A DNA stretch of 64,000 bases. It comes from Polaribacter sp. BM10. Lineage in GTDB: Bacteria > Bacteroidota > Bacteroidia > Flavobacteriales > Flavobacteriaceae. Both the position numbers and the translations under genes were made by a program. The notes below the pieces were generated by a model. The model was not told where the DNA came from and made no database searches. It saw nothing but the letters and a program-made list of their open reading frames with translations. Location: NCBI RefSeq assembly GCF_002005425.1, contig NZ_CP019704.1:248001-312000 (forward strand), in the 5' to 3' direction. This document shows positions 37,452 through 46,242 of this stretch, piece by piece (the stretch's first letter is position 1; each line of letters starts with the position of its first letter).

Positions 37452-37470
37452 ATAAGTTAGCAAAGAAATT

Positions 37471-37546
37471 TAGCCCTGATTGAGCGGTTTGTTTGAGCTC
37501 GTTGAGGTACGAAACAGCGAGTAGCGAAAGCAGGAAATTGCTTCAA
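37471..37546 (+). repeat. Structured intergenic element (TAGCCCTGAT ... AGCAGGAAA type)
   Basis: A 76-base non-coding segment begins TAGCCCTGATTGAGCGG and ends AGCAGGAAATTGCTTC, far more GC-rich than its surroundings. CCTG near the 5' end pairs with CAGG near the 3' end. In between, TCGT/ACGA and TGTT/AACA can form a nested stem, and CTCG pairs with CGAG. It starts 19 bases after the PIG-L stop and ends 12 bases before the small ORF. From memory, similar TAGCCCTGAT...AGCAGGAAA segments with variable middles occur behind genes in other Flavobacteriia; I cannot verify this here. Confidence 0.6.
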
Positions 37547-37558
37547 AAAAAAATATGA

Positions 37559-37666
37559 ATGAAACAACAAAAACATACCTGGAAAAAAGAATATTCGTTG
37601 GTGTTAATTGCCAATGTTATTTACATAATTGCATTTTATTTTATTACTAATTATTTTACAGTTTAG
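37559..37666 (+). CDS. 35-residue single-helix membrane peptide next to the symporter
   Basis: ATG at 37559 to TAG at 37664-37666 encodes MKQQKHTWKKEYSLVLIANV followed by IYIIAFYFITNYFTV. A basic start is followed by one membrane helix (about residues 13-30). It ends 3 bases before the symporter ATG, so the two are almost certainly cotranslated. Tiny membrane partners are known for other SSS transporters (YhdT with PanF, YjcH with ActP), which makes an accessory subunit the natural guess. The other ATG at 37555 is in a different frame and gives no sensible protein. Confidence 0.7.
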   Translation: MKQQKHTWKKEYSLVLIANVIYIIAFYFITNYFTV

Positions 37667-37669
37667 TCT

Positions 37670-39538
37670 ATGGATATTGAAAGCAAATTACACGCCATAG
37701 ATTGGATTGTTTTATCTGTAACTTTAATTTCTATTGTTGCTTACGGTACATATGTTACAAGAAAAAATGCAAATGTAACCGACTATATTAAAGGCGGAAA
37801 TGACACTAAATGGTGGACAATAGGTTTGTCTGTAATGGCAACGCAAGCAAGCGCAATAACTTTTTTATCTACACCAGGGCAAGCTTTTAATAGCGGAATG
37901 GGTTTTGTGCAATTTTACTTTGGTTTGCCAATTGCCATGATAATTATTTGTTTGGTTTTTATACCAATTTACCATAAACTAAAAGTTTATACAGCATACG
38001 AGTTTTTAGAAGGTAGATTCGATTTAAAAACAAGAAGTTTGGCTTCTGTTTTATTTTTAATTCAGCGTGGTTTGGCTGCAGGAATTACCATTTTTGCACC
38101 GGCAATTATTTTAAGTGCGGTTTTAGGTTGGAATTTACTAACCTTAAACATTATTATAGGATTTTTAGTGATTGTTTACACCGTTTCTGGTGGTACAAAA
38201 GCTGTAAATGTTACGCAAAAGCAACAAATGATAATTATTTTTATAGGAATGTTAATTGCATTTTTTATGATAATGAGTCAGTTGCCAGCAAATATTACGT
38301 TTACAAATGCTTTAGAAATTGCGGGTGCAAGTAATAAAATGCAGGTGCTAGATTTTTCTTCGGATTTAAGTAATCGTTATACAATTTGGACAGGAATTTT
38401 AGGTGGAACATTTTTAATGCTTTCTTATTTTGGTACAGATCAAAGTCAGGTACAACGTTATTTGTCGGGTAAATCGGTTAGAGAAAGTCAGTTAGGTTTA
38501 ATTTTTAACGGATTATTAAAAGTGCCAATGCAGTTTTTTATCTTATTAATTGGTGTAATGGTTTTTGTTTTTTATCAATTTAATCCATCGCCATTAAATT
38601 TTAATCCCAATGTTAATGACGCTGTAACAAATTCTAAGTATCAACAAGAATATAAAGCTTTAGAAAACGAACATATAGCAATAGAAAATACAAAAAAAAT
38701 AATTTTTGCTGATGGTTTTCAAGCAGATGAAAAAGAGGAAATTCAATCTTTAAATGCAAAAGATTTGGCATTAAAAGCAGCATCAAAAGATGTTATTAAA
38801 AAGATTAATGATCAAATTGAAACCAACGATAAAGATTATGTATTTATCCATTTTATATTAAATAATTTACCAAGAGGCTTAATTGGGCTTTTATTGGCTG
38901 TAATTTTATCTGCTGCAATGTCTTCTACAGCATCAGAATTAAATGCACTTGCAAGTACAACTACCATAGATTTATACAAAAGAAATGTAAGTAAAAATAA
39001 GAGCGAAGAACATTATGTAAAAGCATCGAAATGGTTTACACTAGCTTGGGGTTTAATTGCAATATCCGTTGCATGTGTTGCCAATTTATTCGATAATTTA
39101 ATACAATTAGTAAATATTATTGGTTCTATTTTTTATGGAAATGTTTTGGGTATTTTCTTATTAGCTTTTTTCTTTAAAAAAGTAAACGGAAATGCAGTTT
39201 TTAAGGCTGCTGTAATTACTCAGATTTTAATTTGTTCTATTTATTATTTCGGAATTTACAAATTAGAAGCTGCAGGTTTAGAGCCTATTATTAGCTATTT
39301 ATGGTTAAATTTTATAGGTTGTATTTTGGTGTTGTTCTTTTCTTTATTTTTTGTTTTTAATGCAATAAACAAAGAAAGTAAAGTAATTTTATTGATTACT
39401 TCTTTAGCAATTTTTAAAATTTCTTATGATATTTTAAACGATGTGTCCTTAAGTATTACGCATGTAGTTACGCTAATTGTACTCTTCTTTTTCTTAGGAT
39501 TTTTTAATATTGATAAAACTGTATTACATGAAAAATAA
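37670..39538 (+). CDS. Sodium:solute symporter (SSS family)
   Basis: A 622-residue symporter with about 14 hydrophobic helices. SSS signatures are GLSVMATQASAITFLSTPGQAF near the start, GGTKAVNVTQKQQ and FGTDQSQVQRYLSGKS in the middle, and SAAMSSTASELNALASTTTIDLYKR in the C-terminal half. A roughly 90-residue charged insertion (about 310-390, rich in Glu and Lys) separates helices 8 and 9, as in other long Bacteroidota SSS proteins. The solute (sugar, sialic acid, myo-inositol or amino acid type) cannot be fixed. The start overlaps the run of the small peptide gene by a 3-base gap, and the Gfo/Idh/MocA gene overlaps its end. Confidence 0.88.
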   Translation: MDIESKLHAIDWIVLSVTLISIVAYGTYVTRKNANVTDYIKGGNDTKWWTIGLSVMATQASAITFLSTPGQAFNSGMGFVQFYFGLPIAMIIICLVFIPIYHKLKVYTAYEFLEGRFDLKTRSLASVLFLIQRGLAAGITIFAPAIILSAVLGWNLLTLNIIIGFLVIVYTVSGGTKAVNVTQKQQMIIIFIGMLIAFFMIMSQLPANITFTNALEIAGASNKMQVLDFSSDLSNRYTIWTGILGGTFLMLSYFGTDQSQVQRYLSGKSVRESQLGLIFNGLLKVPMQFFILLIGVMVFVFYQFNPSPLNFNPNVNDAVTNSKYQQEYKALENEHIAIENTKKIIFADGFQADEKEEIQSLNAKDLALKAASKDVIKKINDQIETNDKDYVFIHFILNNLPRGLIGLLLAVILSAAMSSTASELNALASTTTIDLYKRNVSKNKSEEHYVKASKWFTLAWGLIAISVACVANLFDNLIQLVNIIGSIFYGNVLGIFLLAFFFKKVNGNAVFKAAVITQILICSIYYFGIYKLEAAGLEPIISYLWLNFIGCILVLFFSLFFVFNAINKESKVILLITSLAIFKISYDILNDVSLSITHVVTLIVLFFFLGFFNIDKTVLHEK

Positions 39539-40505
39539 AATTATTAAATGGGGAATTATTGGCCCTGGAAAAATAGCAAACAAATTCGCAACAGATTTAG
39601 CAAAGGTTGAAGACGCAGAATTAGTCGCTGTGGCATCTAGAAGTCAAGAAAAAGCGAATGAGTTTTCTAAGAAGTTTAATGCTAGAAAAGCATACAATTC
39701 TTATTTAGAATTAGCCCAAGACGATACCATAGATGCTGTTTATATTGCAACGCCACATAGTTTTCATAAAGAACATGCAATACTTTGTTTACAAAATAAA
39801 AAGGCGGTTTTGTGTGAAAAACCTTTTGCCATGAACTTGCAAGAAGTAGAAACTATGATTTCTGTGGCTAAAGAGCACAATGTTTTGTTAATGGAAGGAT
39901 TATGGACCAGCTTTTTACCGCACTACAAATATGTTTTAGATATTGTTAAAACAGAAAAATTCGGCAAATTGGTTCACTTAGAAGCAGATTTTGGTTTTCA
40001 TCCGAAGTACAACTTAGAAAGTAGGCTTTTTAAAAAAGAAGTTGGCGGAGGAAGTTTGTTGGATATAGGAATTTATCCTGTATTTGCTGCATTATCTAGT
40101 TTGGGTACGCCAGATAATTTTACTGCGGATGCTACTTTTTTTGAGAATGGAGCGGATGCGGAATGCCATATGACTTTTAATTATAAAAATGCAAAGGCAT
40201 CTCTAAAAAGTACTTTCTTAGAAGAAACACCAACAGAAGCAATTTTTACATTCGAGAAAGCTATTGTTAAAATAAACACGTGTTTTCACGAGCCTACAAC
40301 TGTAAGTGTTTTTGTAGATGATAAAGAAGAAGTTATCAATTTTAATTACAATACCATTGGTTTTAATTTCGAGATAGAACACTTTAATCAACTTTTAAGA
40401 GAAGGGAAAAAGCAAAGTGATATTATGACTTTTGATTTTTCTAAAACTTTAATTAAAACCTTAGATGATGTTCGAAATACAATTGGTTTAACTTACAAAT
40501 CGTAG
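39528..40505 (+). CDS. Gfo/Idh/MocA family oxidoreductase
   Basis: A 325-residue NAD(P)-dependent oxidoreductase from the ATG at 39528, which overlaps the symporter stop by 11 bases. The Rossmann motif WGIIGPGKIANKF is at the start and the characteristic CEKPFAMN (Lys catalytic) at about residue 90. The C-terminal domain has GGGSLLDIGIYP. Family members act on sugars, inositols and related compounds. Coupling to an SSS symporter suggests uptake followed by first-step oxidation of one compound, but this is inference. An ATG at 39510 in the same frame would add six residues inside the symporter gene and is less likely. Confidence 0.88.
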   Translation: MKNKIIKWGIIGPGKIANKFATDLAKVEDAELVAVASRSQEKANEFSKKFNARKAYNSYLELAQDDTIDAVYIATPHSFHKEHAILCLQNKKAVLCEKPFAMNLQEVETMISVAKEHNVLLMEGLWTSFLPHYKYVLDIVKTEKFGKLVHLEADFGFHPKYNLESRLFKKEVGGGSLLDIGIYPVFAALSSLGTPDNFTADATFFENGADAECHMTFNYKNAKASLKSTFLEETPTEAIFTFEKAIVKINTCFHEPTTVSVFVDDKEEVINFNYNTIGFNFEIEHFNQLLREGKKQSDIMTFDFSKTLIKTLDDVRNTIGLTYKS

Positions 40506-40530
40506 TAGTTTTTAAAGTGCAAATATCCTT

Positions 40531-40545
40531 TGGCACAACAATTGA
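40531..40545 (+). promoter_or_regulatory. Sigma-54-like -24/-12 promoter of lon
   Basis: TGGCACAACAATTGA fits TGGCAC-N5-TTGC with exact spacing (12 bases between the first G of GG and the -13 G) and one change in the -12 box (TTGA). Transcription would start near 40557. The leader would be about 117 bases, so a second promoter nearer the gene cannot be excluded. Confidence 0.5.
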
Positions 40546-40648
40546 CTTTTATAAGTTGAAAAAGCAATGTTTTTAATTTTAAAATATTGATTTTCAATTA
40601 ATTATTAATAAGAAATTTGATGTTTGTTTTTAGTGAAATAAAAATAAA

Positions 40649-40661
40649 TGTCAGTATGACA
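40649..40661. promoter_or_regulatory. Inverted repeat in the lon leader
   Basis: TGTCA-GTA-TGACA, a perfect 5-base inverted repeat 12 bases before the lon ATG. It contains the TGTCAGT string seen upstream of clpC (5142-5154, minus strand). It may be an operator, or an RNA hairpin covering the start. Confidence 0.4.
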
Positions 40662-40673
40662 GATATATAGAAG

Positions 40674-43127
40674 ATGAGCAAACCAAAAGTAGTTAGAATA
40701 GACAATTTGTCGCTTAATAGCATGTTAAATGAAGACTCAGAATTGATTCCTTTAATGACGCCAGAAGATGAAGAAATTATAAATAATGAGAGTGTTCCAG
40801 AAATTTTACCAATATTACCTTTAAGAAACACTGTTTTATTTCCAGGAGTTGTAATTCCTATTACAGCAGGTAGAGATAAATCGATTCAGTTAATTAAAGA
40901 TGCAAATAAAGGTGATAAAGTTATTGGTGTTGTTGCACAACGTAATGAAGATGTAGAAGAACCAGGTTTAAAAGATATTCATACAACAGGTGTTGTTGCA
41001 CAAATTTTACGCGTCTTAAAAATGCCAGATGGTAATACAACCGTTATTATTCAAGGTAAAAAACGTTTTGAAATTGACACAATAATAGAAGAAAAACCAT
41101 ATTTAAAAGCAACTGTAAAAGAAGCGATTGAAGACAAGGAGGTAGATGATGTAAAGGAATTTAATGCAATAATAGACGGCATTAAAGAGCAAGCATTAGA
41201 GGTTATTAAAGAAAACCCAATGTTGCCATCAGAAGCATCTTTTGCAATAAAAAACATCAAATCTAATTCGTTTTTGGTAAACTTTATTTCCTCTAATATG
41301 GATTTAACGGTTGCACAAAAACAAGTTATTTTAGAAAAAGACAATCTTAAAGAACGTGCTTTATTAGCGTTAAAAAACCTTAATAAAGAACTTCAGAAAT
41401 TAAAATTACGTAATGATATTCAATCTAAAACAAGAGAAGATTTAGACCAACAACAAAGAGAATATTATTTACATCAGCAATTAAAAACCATTCAAGAAGA
41501 ATTAGGTGGTGCTTCTAATGATCAAGAATTAGAAGAAATGCGTAAGCAAGCTAAAACTAAAAAATGGTCTAAAGAAGTTGCAGATACGTTTGAGAAAGAA
41601 ATCAATCGTTTAAAACGAATGAATCCGCAGGCGGCAGAATATGGCGTTCAGAGAAGTTATTTAGAACTGCTGTTAGAATTGCCGTGGGGAATTTATTCTG
41701 AAGATAAATTCGATTTAAAACATGCAACTAAAGTTTTAGATAGAGATCATTTTGGTTTAGAAAAAGTTAAAGAAAGAATTATAGAGCATTTGGCTGTTTT
41801 AAAGTTAAGAGGAGATATGAAGTCTCCAATTATCTGTCTATACGGACCTCCAGGAGTTGGTAAAACTTCTTTAGGGAAATCTATTGCAGAAGCTTTAGGT
41901 AGAAAGTATGTTAGAATGTCTTTAGGTGGTTTAAGAGATGAAGCCGAAATTAGAGGTCATAGAAAAACATATATTGGTGCAATGCCAGGTCGTTTGATTC
42001 AGAATTTAAAGAAATCAGGAACTTCGAATCCGGTATTTGTTTTAGATGAAATTGATAAGCTAGGGCAAAGTCATCAAGGAGATCCATCTTCTGCAATGTT
42101 AGAAGTATTAGATCCAGAGCAAAATGAATCTTTTTATGATAATTACTTAGAAGTAGGTTATGATTTGTCTAAAATTCTATTTATTGCTACAGCAAATAAT
42201 ATTGGTCAAATTCCGTGGGCTTTAAGAGATAGAATGGAATTGATTAATGTTACTGGATATACAATAGAAGAAAAAGTAGAAATTGCAAAAAGACATTTAC
42301 TACCAAAGCAATTAAAAGAGCACGGTTTAACTACTAAAGATTTAAAACTTGGTAAAAAGCAATTAGAACAAATTGTAGAAGGTTATACAAGAGAATCAGG
42401 TGTAAGAGGACTAGAGAAAAAAGTTGCTAAAGTGGTGCGTTTTGCTGCAAAATCAATTGCTCTAGAAGAAACATATAATATTGCTTTATCATCAGAAAAA
42501 ATTGAAGAAATTTTAGGTACACCAAGAAATCGCGATAAGTTTGAAAACAATGATGTTGCAGGTGTTGTTACAGGTTTAGCTTGGACACAAGTTGGTGGAG
42601 ATATCTTATTTATAGAATCTATTTTATCTAAAGGAAAAGGAAACCTTTCTATTACCGGTAATTTAGGAAATGTAATGAAAGAGTCTGCCACAATTGCTTT
42701 GCAGTATATAAAGTCTAATGCTGAAGAATTTGGAATTAAACCAGAAATTTTAGAGAAATATAATGTACACGTGCACGTGCCAGAAGGAGCAACCCCAAAA
42801 GATGGGCCAAGTGCAGGTATTACAATGTTAACATCGTTAATTTCTTCTTATACACAACGCAAAGTAAAAAACAAGTTAGCCATGACTGGTGAAATAACTT
42901 TAAGAGGAAAAGTGTTGCCTGTTGGCGGAATTAAAGAAAAAATATTAGCAGCAAAAAGAGCTAATATTAAAGAGATAATTTTATGTGAAGACAACAGAAA
43001 AGATATCTTAGAAATAAAAGAAAGTTATCTAAAAGGCTTAACATTTCATTATGTTTCTGATATGAAACAAGTAATAGAAATAGCGCTTACAAAACAGAAA
43101 GTAAGTAATGCTAAAAAGTTAGTTTAG
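40674..43127 (+). CDS. lon: ATP-dependent protease La
   Basis: An 817-residue Lon with the complete layout: LON substrate-binding domain (about 40-240, [17 protein letters not shown]), coiled-coil linker, AAA domain with Walker [14 protein letters not shown], and the serine protease domain with catalytic Ser713 (DGPSAGI) and Lys756 (GGIKEKIL), 43 residues apart as in E. coli. It degrades damaged and regulatory proteins. The start ATG at 40674 is followed by [14 protein letters not shown], a short basic extension. The 168-base upstream region carries a sigma-54-like promoter and a palindrome. Confidence 0.97.
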   Translation: MSKPKVVRIDNLSLNSMLNEDSELIPLMTPEDEEIINNESVPEILPILPLRNTVLFPGVVIPITAGRDKSIQLIKDANKGDKVIGVVAQRNEDVEEPGLKDIHTTGVVAQILRVLKMPDGNTTVIIQGKKRFEIDTIIEEKPYLKATVKEAIEDKEVDDVKEFNAIIDGIKEQALEVIKENPMLPSEASFAIKNIKSNSFLVNFISSNMDLTVAQKQVILEKDNLKERALLALKNLNKELQKLKLRNDIQSKTREDLDQQQREYYLHQQLKTIQEELGGASNDQELEEMRKQAKTKKWSKEVADTFEKEINRLKRMNPQAAEYGVQRSYLELLLELPWGIYSEDKFDLKHATKVLDRDHFGLEKVKERIIEHLAVLKLRGDMKSPIICLYGPPGVGKTSLGKSIAEALGRKYVRMSLGGLRDEAEIRGHRKTYIGAMPGRLIQNLKKSGTSNPVFVLDEIDKLGQSHQGDPSSAMLEVLDPEQNESFYDNYLEVGYDLSKILFIATANNIGQIPWALRDRMELINVTGYTIEEKVEIAKRHLLPKQLKEHGLTTKDLKLGKKQLEQIVEGYTRESGVRGLEKKVAKVVRFAAKSIALEETYNIALSSEKIEEILGTPRNRDKFENNDVAGVVTGLAWTQVGGDILFIESILSKGKGNLSITGNLGNVMKESATIALQYIKSNAEEFGIKPEILEKYNVHVHVPEGATPKDGPSAGITMLTSLISSYTQRKVKNKLAMTGEITLRGKVLPVGGIKEKILAAKRANIKEIILCEDNRKDILEIKESYLKGLTFHYVSDMKQVIEIALTKQKVSNAKKLV

Positions 43128-43130
43128 TAA

Positions 43131-43164
43131 AAAAAAGCCTCTCTATTTTAGAGAGGCTTTTTTT
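43131..43164 (+). terminator. Intrinsic terminator of lon
   Basis: Stem GCCTCTCTA (43137-43145), loop TTT, stem TAGAGAGGC (43149-43157), with A6 before and T7 after. It begins 3 bases past the lon stop. Confidence 0.92.
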
Positions 43165-43276
43165 ATAATTTTCTTCTTGTTATCTATTTGTTTAGGGCTA
43201 ATAACATGTTAAAAATCTATGATATTTTAGGGTGTTTTTTTTTATTTGAGTAATCAGTTTATAAAAAATACAAGCT

Positions 43277-43873
43277 ATGGCATTCTATAATAAAGTAAAA
43301 TGGGTTTTGGGTATTCTTATGGTTTTTGTGCTAATTGTTGCAACTAATCTAATAGATAGAAATAATTTTTTACGTGTTAAAGATTCTGTGGTTACGATTT
43401 ATGAAGATAGACTTGTTGTAAATGATTTGATTTTTGAAATGTCTATAGCTATGCAAGAAAAAGAATTGGCAGCAATAAAAGCAGACACTGTTTTTTTCTT
43501 ATCAGAATACAATAAAATAAACGAAGATTTACAGAGTTTTATTTTAAAGTATGAACAAACAAAACTAACTGCCAAAGAGGTAAAAGTATTTAATGAATTT
43601 AGGCAAAATTTTTAAAAAGTTAAAGTAGCTGAAAGAGATTTTATCACATCTAAATTTGATAATGTTAAAGGTCTTGAAAACGAACTTTTAAAAGTTAAAA
43701 AGAATTTATACCAATTATCTAAAATTCAATTAAACGAAGGAAGCAGGCAAATGTCTATAAGTAAAAAGGCTATTGATACTGTAGAGTTGTTTACTCAATT
43801 AGAAATCTATATTCTAATTTTTTTAGCAATTGTTATTCAAATAATTGTTATTTATCAACCTAAAAAAGAGTGA
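43277..43873 (+). pseudogene. Four-helix-bundle sensor-like membrane protein, interrupted by one stop codon
   Basis: The reading frame from the ATG at 43277 stops at TAA (43613-43615) after 112 residues, then continues in the same frame for a further 85 codons to TGA at 43871-43873. Read through, it gives a 198-codon protein: an N-terminal helix (VLGILMVFVLIVATNLI), a helical extracytoplasmic domain of the 4HB/MCP sensor type (MSIAMQEKELAAIKAD; LSKIQLNEGSRQMSISKKAI), and a C-terminal membrane helix (IYILIFLAIVIQIIVIY). There is no signalling domain. Both halves look intact, so the interruption is a single recent nonsense change (for example GAA or CAA to TAA) or a sequencing error. Sensor-domain-only proteins of this kind occur in Flavobacteriia. 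Confidence 0.75.
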
Positions 43874-43919
43874 TTTTATGTTTTTTAGAAAATGTTGATT
43901 AAAAAACAAGTTTAAATAC

Positions 43920-44468
43920 CTAATCTTTCAATTCTATTTTAGAGTTACTTTGTGCTAATAATTCTAAATAATCTTCCGTTTTAAAAGAGTTAGTGCTAAA
44001 TCTAGAAGTTCTATTTCTACCTTCTTTCTGACGAATTATAGATCTTGCATACCGCCTAATTTCATCTTTACAAGTTAAAATAATACCAGGAACCGGTGTG
44101 CTTTTACCGTTTTCGTCTTTTGCTACCATTGTAAAATAAGAAGAATTACAATGTTTTTTTTCTCCGGTTCTAATGTTTTCAGACTCTACACGTAAACCAA
44201 CAACCATAGAAGTTCTACCTGTATAATTTACAGATGCTTTAAGTGTAAGTAGCTCACCAACCTCTATAGGATTTAAAAAATCTACTTTATTTACAGATGC
44301 AGTTACACAATAATTACTAGAATGTTTAGAAGCACAAGCAAATGCAATTTGATCCATTAAGTTTAGAATATGACCACCATGGATTTTTCCACTAAAATTA
44401 GAGTGCGAAGGCAACATTAACTCGGTTATTGTTAATTGCGATTCTTCTATACTTTTAAATTTTTTCAT
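43920..44468 (-). CDS. Acyl-CoA thioesterase, hotdog fold (YciA/BFIT type)
   Basis: A 182-residue protein with one hotdog domain. The signature HGGHILNLMDQIAFACASKHS (landmark HGGHILNLMDQ) carries the catalytic Asp, as in YciA and other acyl-CoA hydrolases. The helix-ending and NPIEVGELLTLKASVNYTGRTSM stretch follow. A basic C-terminal tail (IRRYARSIIRQKEGRNRTSRF) resembles those of Bacteroidota members. It cleaves acyl-CoA to free acid and CoA; chain length is not predictable. It lies 7 bases downstream of the small membrane protein gene. Confidence 0.88.
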   Translation of the reverse strand: MKKFKSIEESQLTITELMLPSHSNFSGKIHGGHILNLMDQIAFACASKHSSNYCVTASVNKVDFLNPIEVGELLTLKASVNYTGRTSMVVGLRVESENIRTGEKKHCNSSYFTMVAKDENGKSTPVPGIILTCKDEIRRYARSIIRQKEGRNRTSRFSTNSFKTEDYLELLAQSNSKIELKD

Positions 44469-44475
44469 CTTATTA

Positions 44476-44847
44476 TTAATTTTTTCCTCTAAAATGTGGT
44501 GAATCTTCTCTTGTGACTTCGGTAATAAAATATTTGGTATCGCCTAACCAAAAGAAAGATGTATAACGTTCTTTGTAAGATAGTTTTACATACTTTCCTT
44601 GATGTTTTTGTAAATCTTCAATAACTTTTTTGTTTTTATCTTCAACAGAAAAAGCAAAAATTTGCGCTCCAGAAATTCCTTGACTAATTTCTCCTTCCCA
44701 AGTTTTTACAAGAACACCTTTTCTACTAATTTTTATTAGCTCGCCAGATCTTACACCTGTACTATAAGTTACAAAGTAGATAAAAACATAATATAATACA
44801 GTAAGTATTATTGCACTAGTTATTAAAACTCCTAAAATTTTTTTCAT
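44476..44847 (-). CDS. Small membrane-anchored protein of unknown function
   Basis: A 123-residue protein: one N-terminal membrane helix (ILGVLITSAIILTVLYYVFIYFV), then a compact domain with YSTGVRSGELIKISRKGVLVKTWEGEI, a sequence that recurs in Flavobacteriia. I recall database entries for this family labelled 6-phosphogluconate dehydrogenase; nothing here supports that name, as there is no Rossmann motif and the protein is far too short. Two minus-strand -7 candidates lie at 44852-44859 and 44860-44867. It is cotranscribed with the thioesterase. Confidence 0.75.
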   Translation of the reverse strand: MKKILGVLITSAIILTVLYYVFIYFVTYSTGVRSGELIKISRKGVLVKTWEGEISQGISGAQIFAFSVEDKNKKVIEDLQKHQGKYVKLSYKERYTSFFWLGDTKYFITEVTREDSPHFRGKN

Positions 44848-44965
44848 AAATCAAAAATACAAATCTAAATTTTAGTAATTATTAATTTTTAAAGGATTTT
44901 ATGATAAACAAGCTTTATATAGTCGTGATTTTTAAGAATCAGTTTTTTTTGTAATCTATTTACAG

Positions 44966-44973
44966 TAAATTTG
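44966..44973 (+). promoter_or_regulatory. Putative -7 element of the GlmU-like gene
   Basis: TAAATTTG matches TAnnTTTG. It overlaps the TTG at 44971 that opens the longer frame, which supports the ATG at 44995 as the real start. A TTG 14 bases upstream is closer than ideal. Confidence 0.5.
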
Positions 44974-44994
44974 TGTACTTCAAAAAAAAGCAAA

Positions 44995-46170
44995 ATGAAC
45001 TACATTTTATTTGATAGTGATGCAAGACAATCATTATTGCCATTTACATATACAAGACCTGTTGCAGACATAAGAATAGGAATTTTAACCATTAGAGAAA
45101 AATGGGAAAAGCACTTAGGATTAACTACAACAACAATTACAGAGGAATATTTAGAAGAAAAATTTCCGATGGTAGAAATGGAAAAAAACATTTTAATTAA
45201 TGCTTCTTTTTGTCCTACGGAATCGTTAGTAGAAAAAATTAAAAATCTTTCTGAAAACGAAGCAATTTTTAAGGGGGATAATGTAATTGCATTTTACACT
45301 ACAGATTCGCAAGAAGAGGTAGATTTTGAGCAATATAAACAAATAGATTTTGATGAAGATGTAATTCAGGTTAAAAACACTTGGGATATTTTTACCTTTA
45401 ATGGTGAAGCTATTAAGCAAGATTTTAATTTAATTACAAACGGAAAAACTTCTGCGCCAATTCCAGAAGGAGTGCAAGTTTTAAATAAAGAAAACGTTTT
45501 TATAGAAGAAGGAGCTAAAGTTGTTTTTGCTACTTTAAATGCGTCTGAAGGGCCAATTTATATTGGTAAAGATGCTTTAGTTATGGAAAGTTCTAATATT
45601 AGAGGTCCTTTTGCAATGTGTAATAATGCGGTTGTAAAAATGGGCGCAAAAATTTATAAAGACACCACAATAGGTCCTTTTTCTAAAATAGGAGGAGAGG
45701 TTAGTAACTCTGTTATTTTTGGATATTCTAGTAAAGGGCACGATGGATATTTAGGAAATTCTGTTTTAGGTGAATGGTGTAATTTGGGTGCAGATACCAA
45801 CAACTCTAACCTTAAAAATAATTATGCAGAAGTTAAACTTTGGAGCTATGAAACAAATCGTTTTGCGAAAACAGGTTTACAATTCTGCGGATTAATGATG
45901 GGTGATCATTCTAAATGCGGAATTAACACAATGTTTAATACAGGAACCGTTATTGGTGTTAGCGCAAATATATTTGGTAGTGGTTTCCCTAGAAATTTTG
46001 TACCTTCTTTTAGTTGGGGTGGTGCTGCAGGTTTTACAACATTTCAAATGAAAAAAGTGTATGAAGTAGTAACTGCAGTTATGAAAAGAAGAAGCTTAGT
46101 TTTTGATGAAAAAGATCAGAAAATATTAGATCATATTTTTGAAGAAACAAAACAATACAGAAATTATTAA
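44995..46170 (+). CDS. GlmU-like sugar-phosphate nucleotidyltransferase
   Basis: A 391-residue protein from the ATG at 44995 (MNYILFDSDARQSLLPFTYTRPVADIRIG, of which the landmark is LLPFTYTRPVAD). This opening is typical of a Bacteroidota family related to the GlmU nucleotidyltransferase. The C-terminal half is a left-handed beta-helix of hexapeptide repeats (VVKMGAKIYKDTTIGPFSKIGGEVSNSVIFG). It lacks the clear signature loop of active uridylyltransferases that I can recognise, so it could be regulatory or act on another nucleotide sugar. A role in cell-surface sugar supply is inferred from the family. Confidence 0.85.
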   Translation: MNYILFDSDARQSLLPFTYTRPVADIRIGILTIREKWEKHLGLTTTTITEEYLEEKFPMVEMEKNILINASFCPTESLVEKIKNLSENEAIFKGDNVIAFYTTDSQEEVDFEQYKQIDFDEDVIQVKNTWDIFTFNGEAIKQDFNLITNGKTSAPIPEGVQVLNKENVFIEEGAKVVFATLNASEGPIYIGKDALVMESSNIRGPFAMCNNAVVKMGAKIYKDTTIGPFSKIGGEVSNSVIFGYSSKGHDGYLGNSVLGEWCNLGADTNNSNLKNNYAEVKLWSYETNRFAKTGLQFCGLMMGDHSKCGINTMFNTGTVIGVSANIFGSGFPRNFVPSFSWGGAAGFTTFQMKKVYEVVTAVMKRRSLVFDEKDQKILDHIFEETKQYRNY

Positions 46171-46189
46171 GTATAAAAATAGATTGATA

Positions 46190-46225
46190 AAAACGCCAAA
46201 ATGAATTCTCATTTTGGCGTTTTTT
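46190..46225. terminator. Intrinsic terminator between the GlmU-like gene and the GIN-domain gene
   Basis: Stem AAAACGCCAAAATGA (46190-46204), loop ATTC, stem TCATTTTGGCGTTTT (46209-46223), T-rich end. It separates convergent genes and can act in both directions. Confidence 0.9.
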
Positions 46226-46242
46226 ATATGTAAAAATAGTGA

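Noticed and set aside
38128..38334. Open frame in another reading frame of the symporter
   Set aside because: Lies within the symporter's helices and gives an atypical Cys/Tyr-rich sequence; out-of-frame artefact.
40598..40831. Minus-strand open frame with hydrophobic residues spanning the lon leader
   Set aside because: It overlaps the lon start and its hydrophobic stretch is the complement of AT-rich leader and the beginning of lon; no start signal or neighbours support it.
44476..44847. 6-phosphogluconate dehydrogenase label for the small membrane protein
   Set aside because: The protein is 123 residues with a membrane helix and no NADP-binding motif; the label is a database error in my view.
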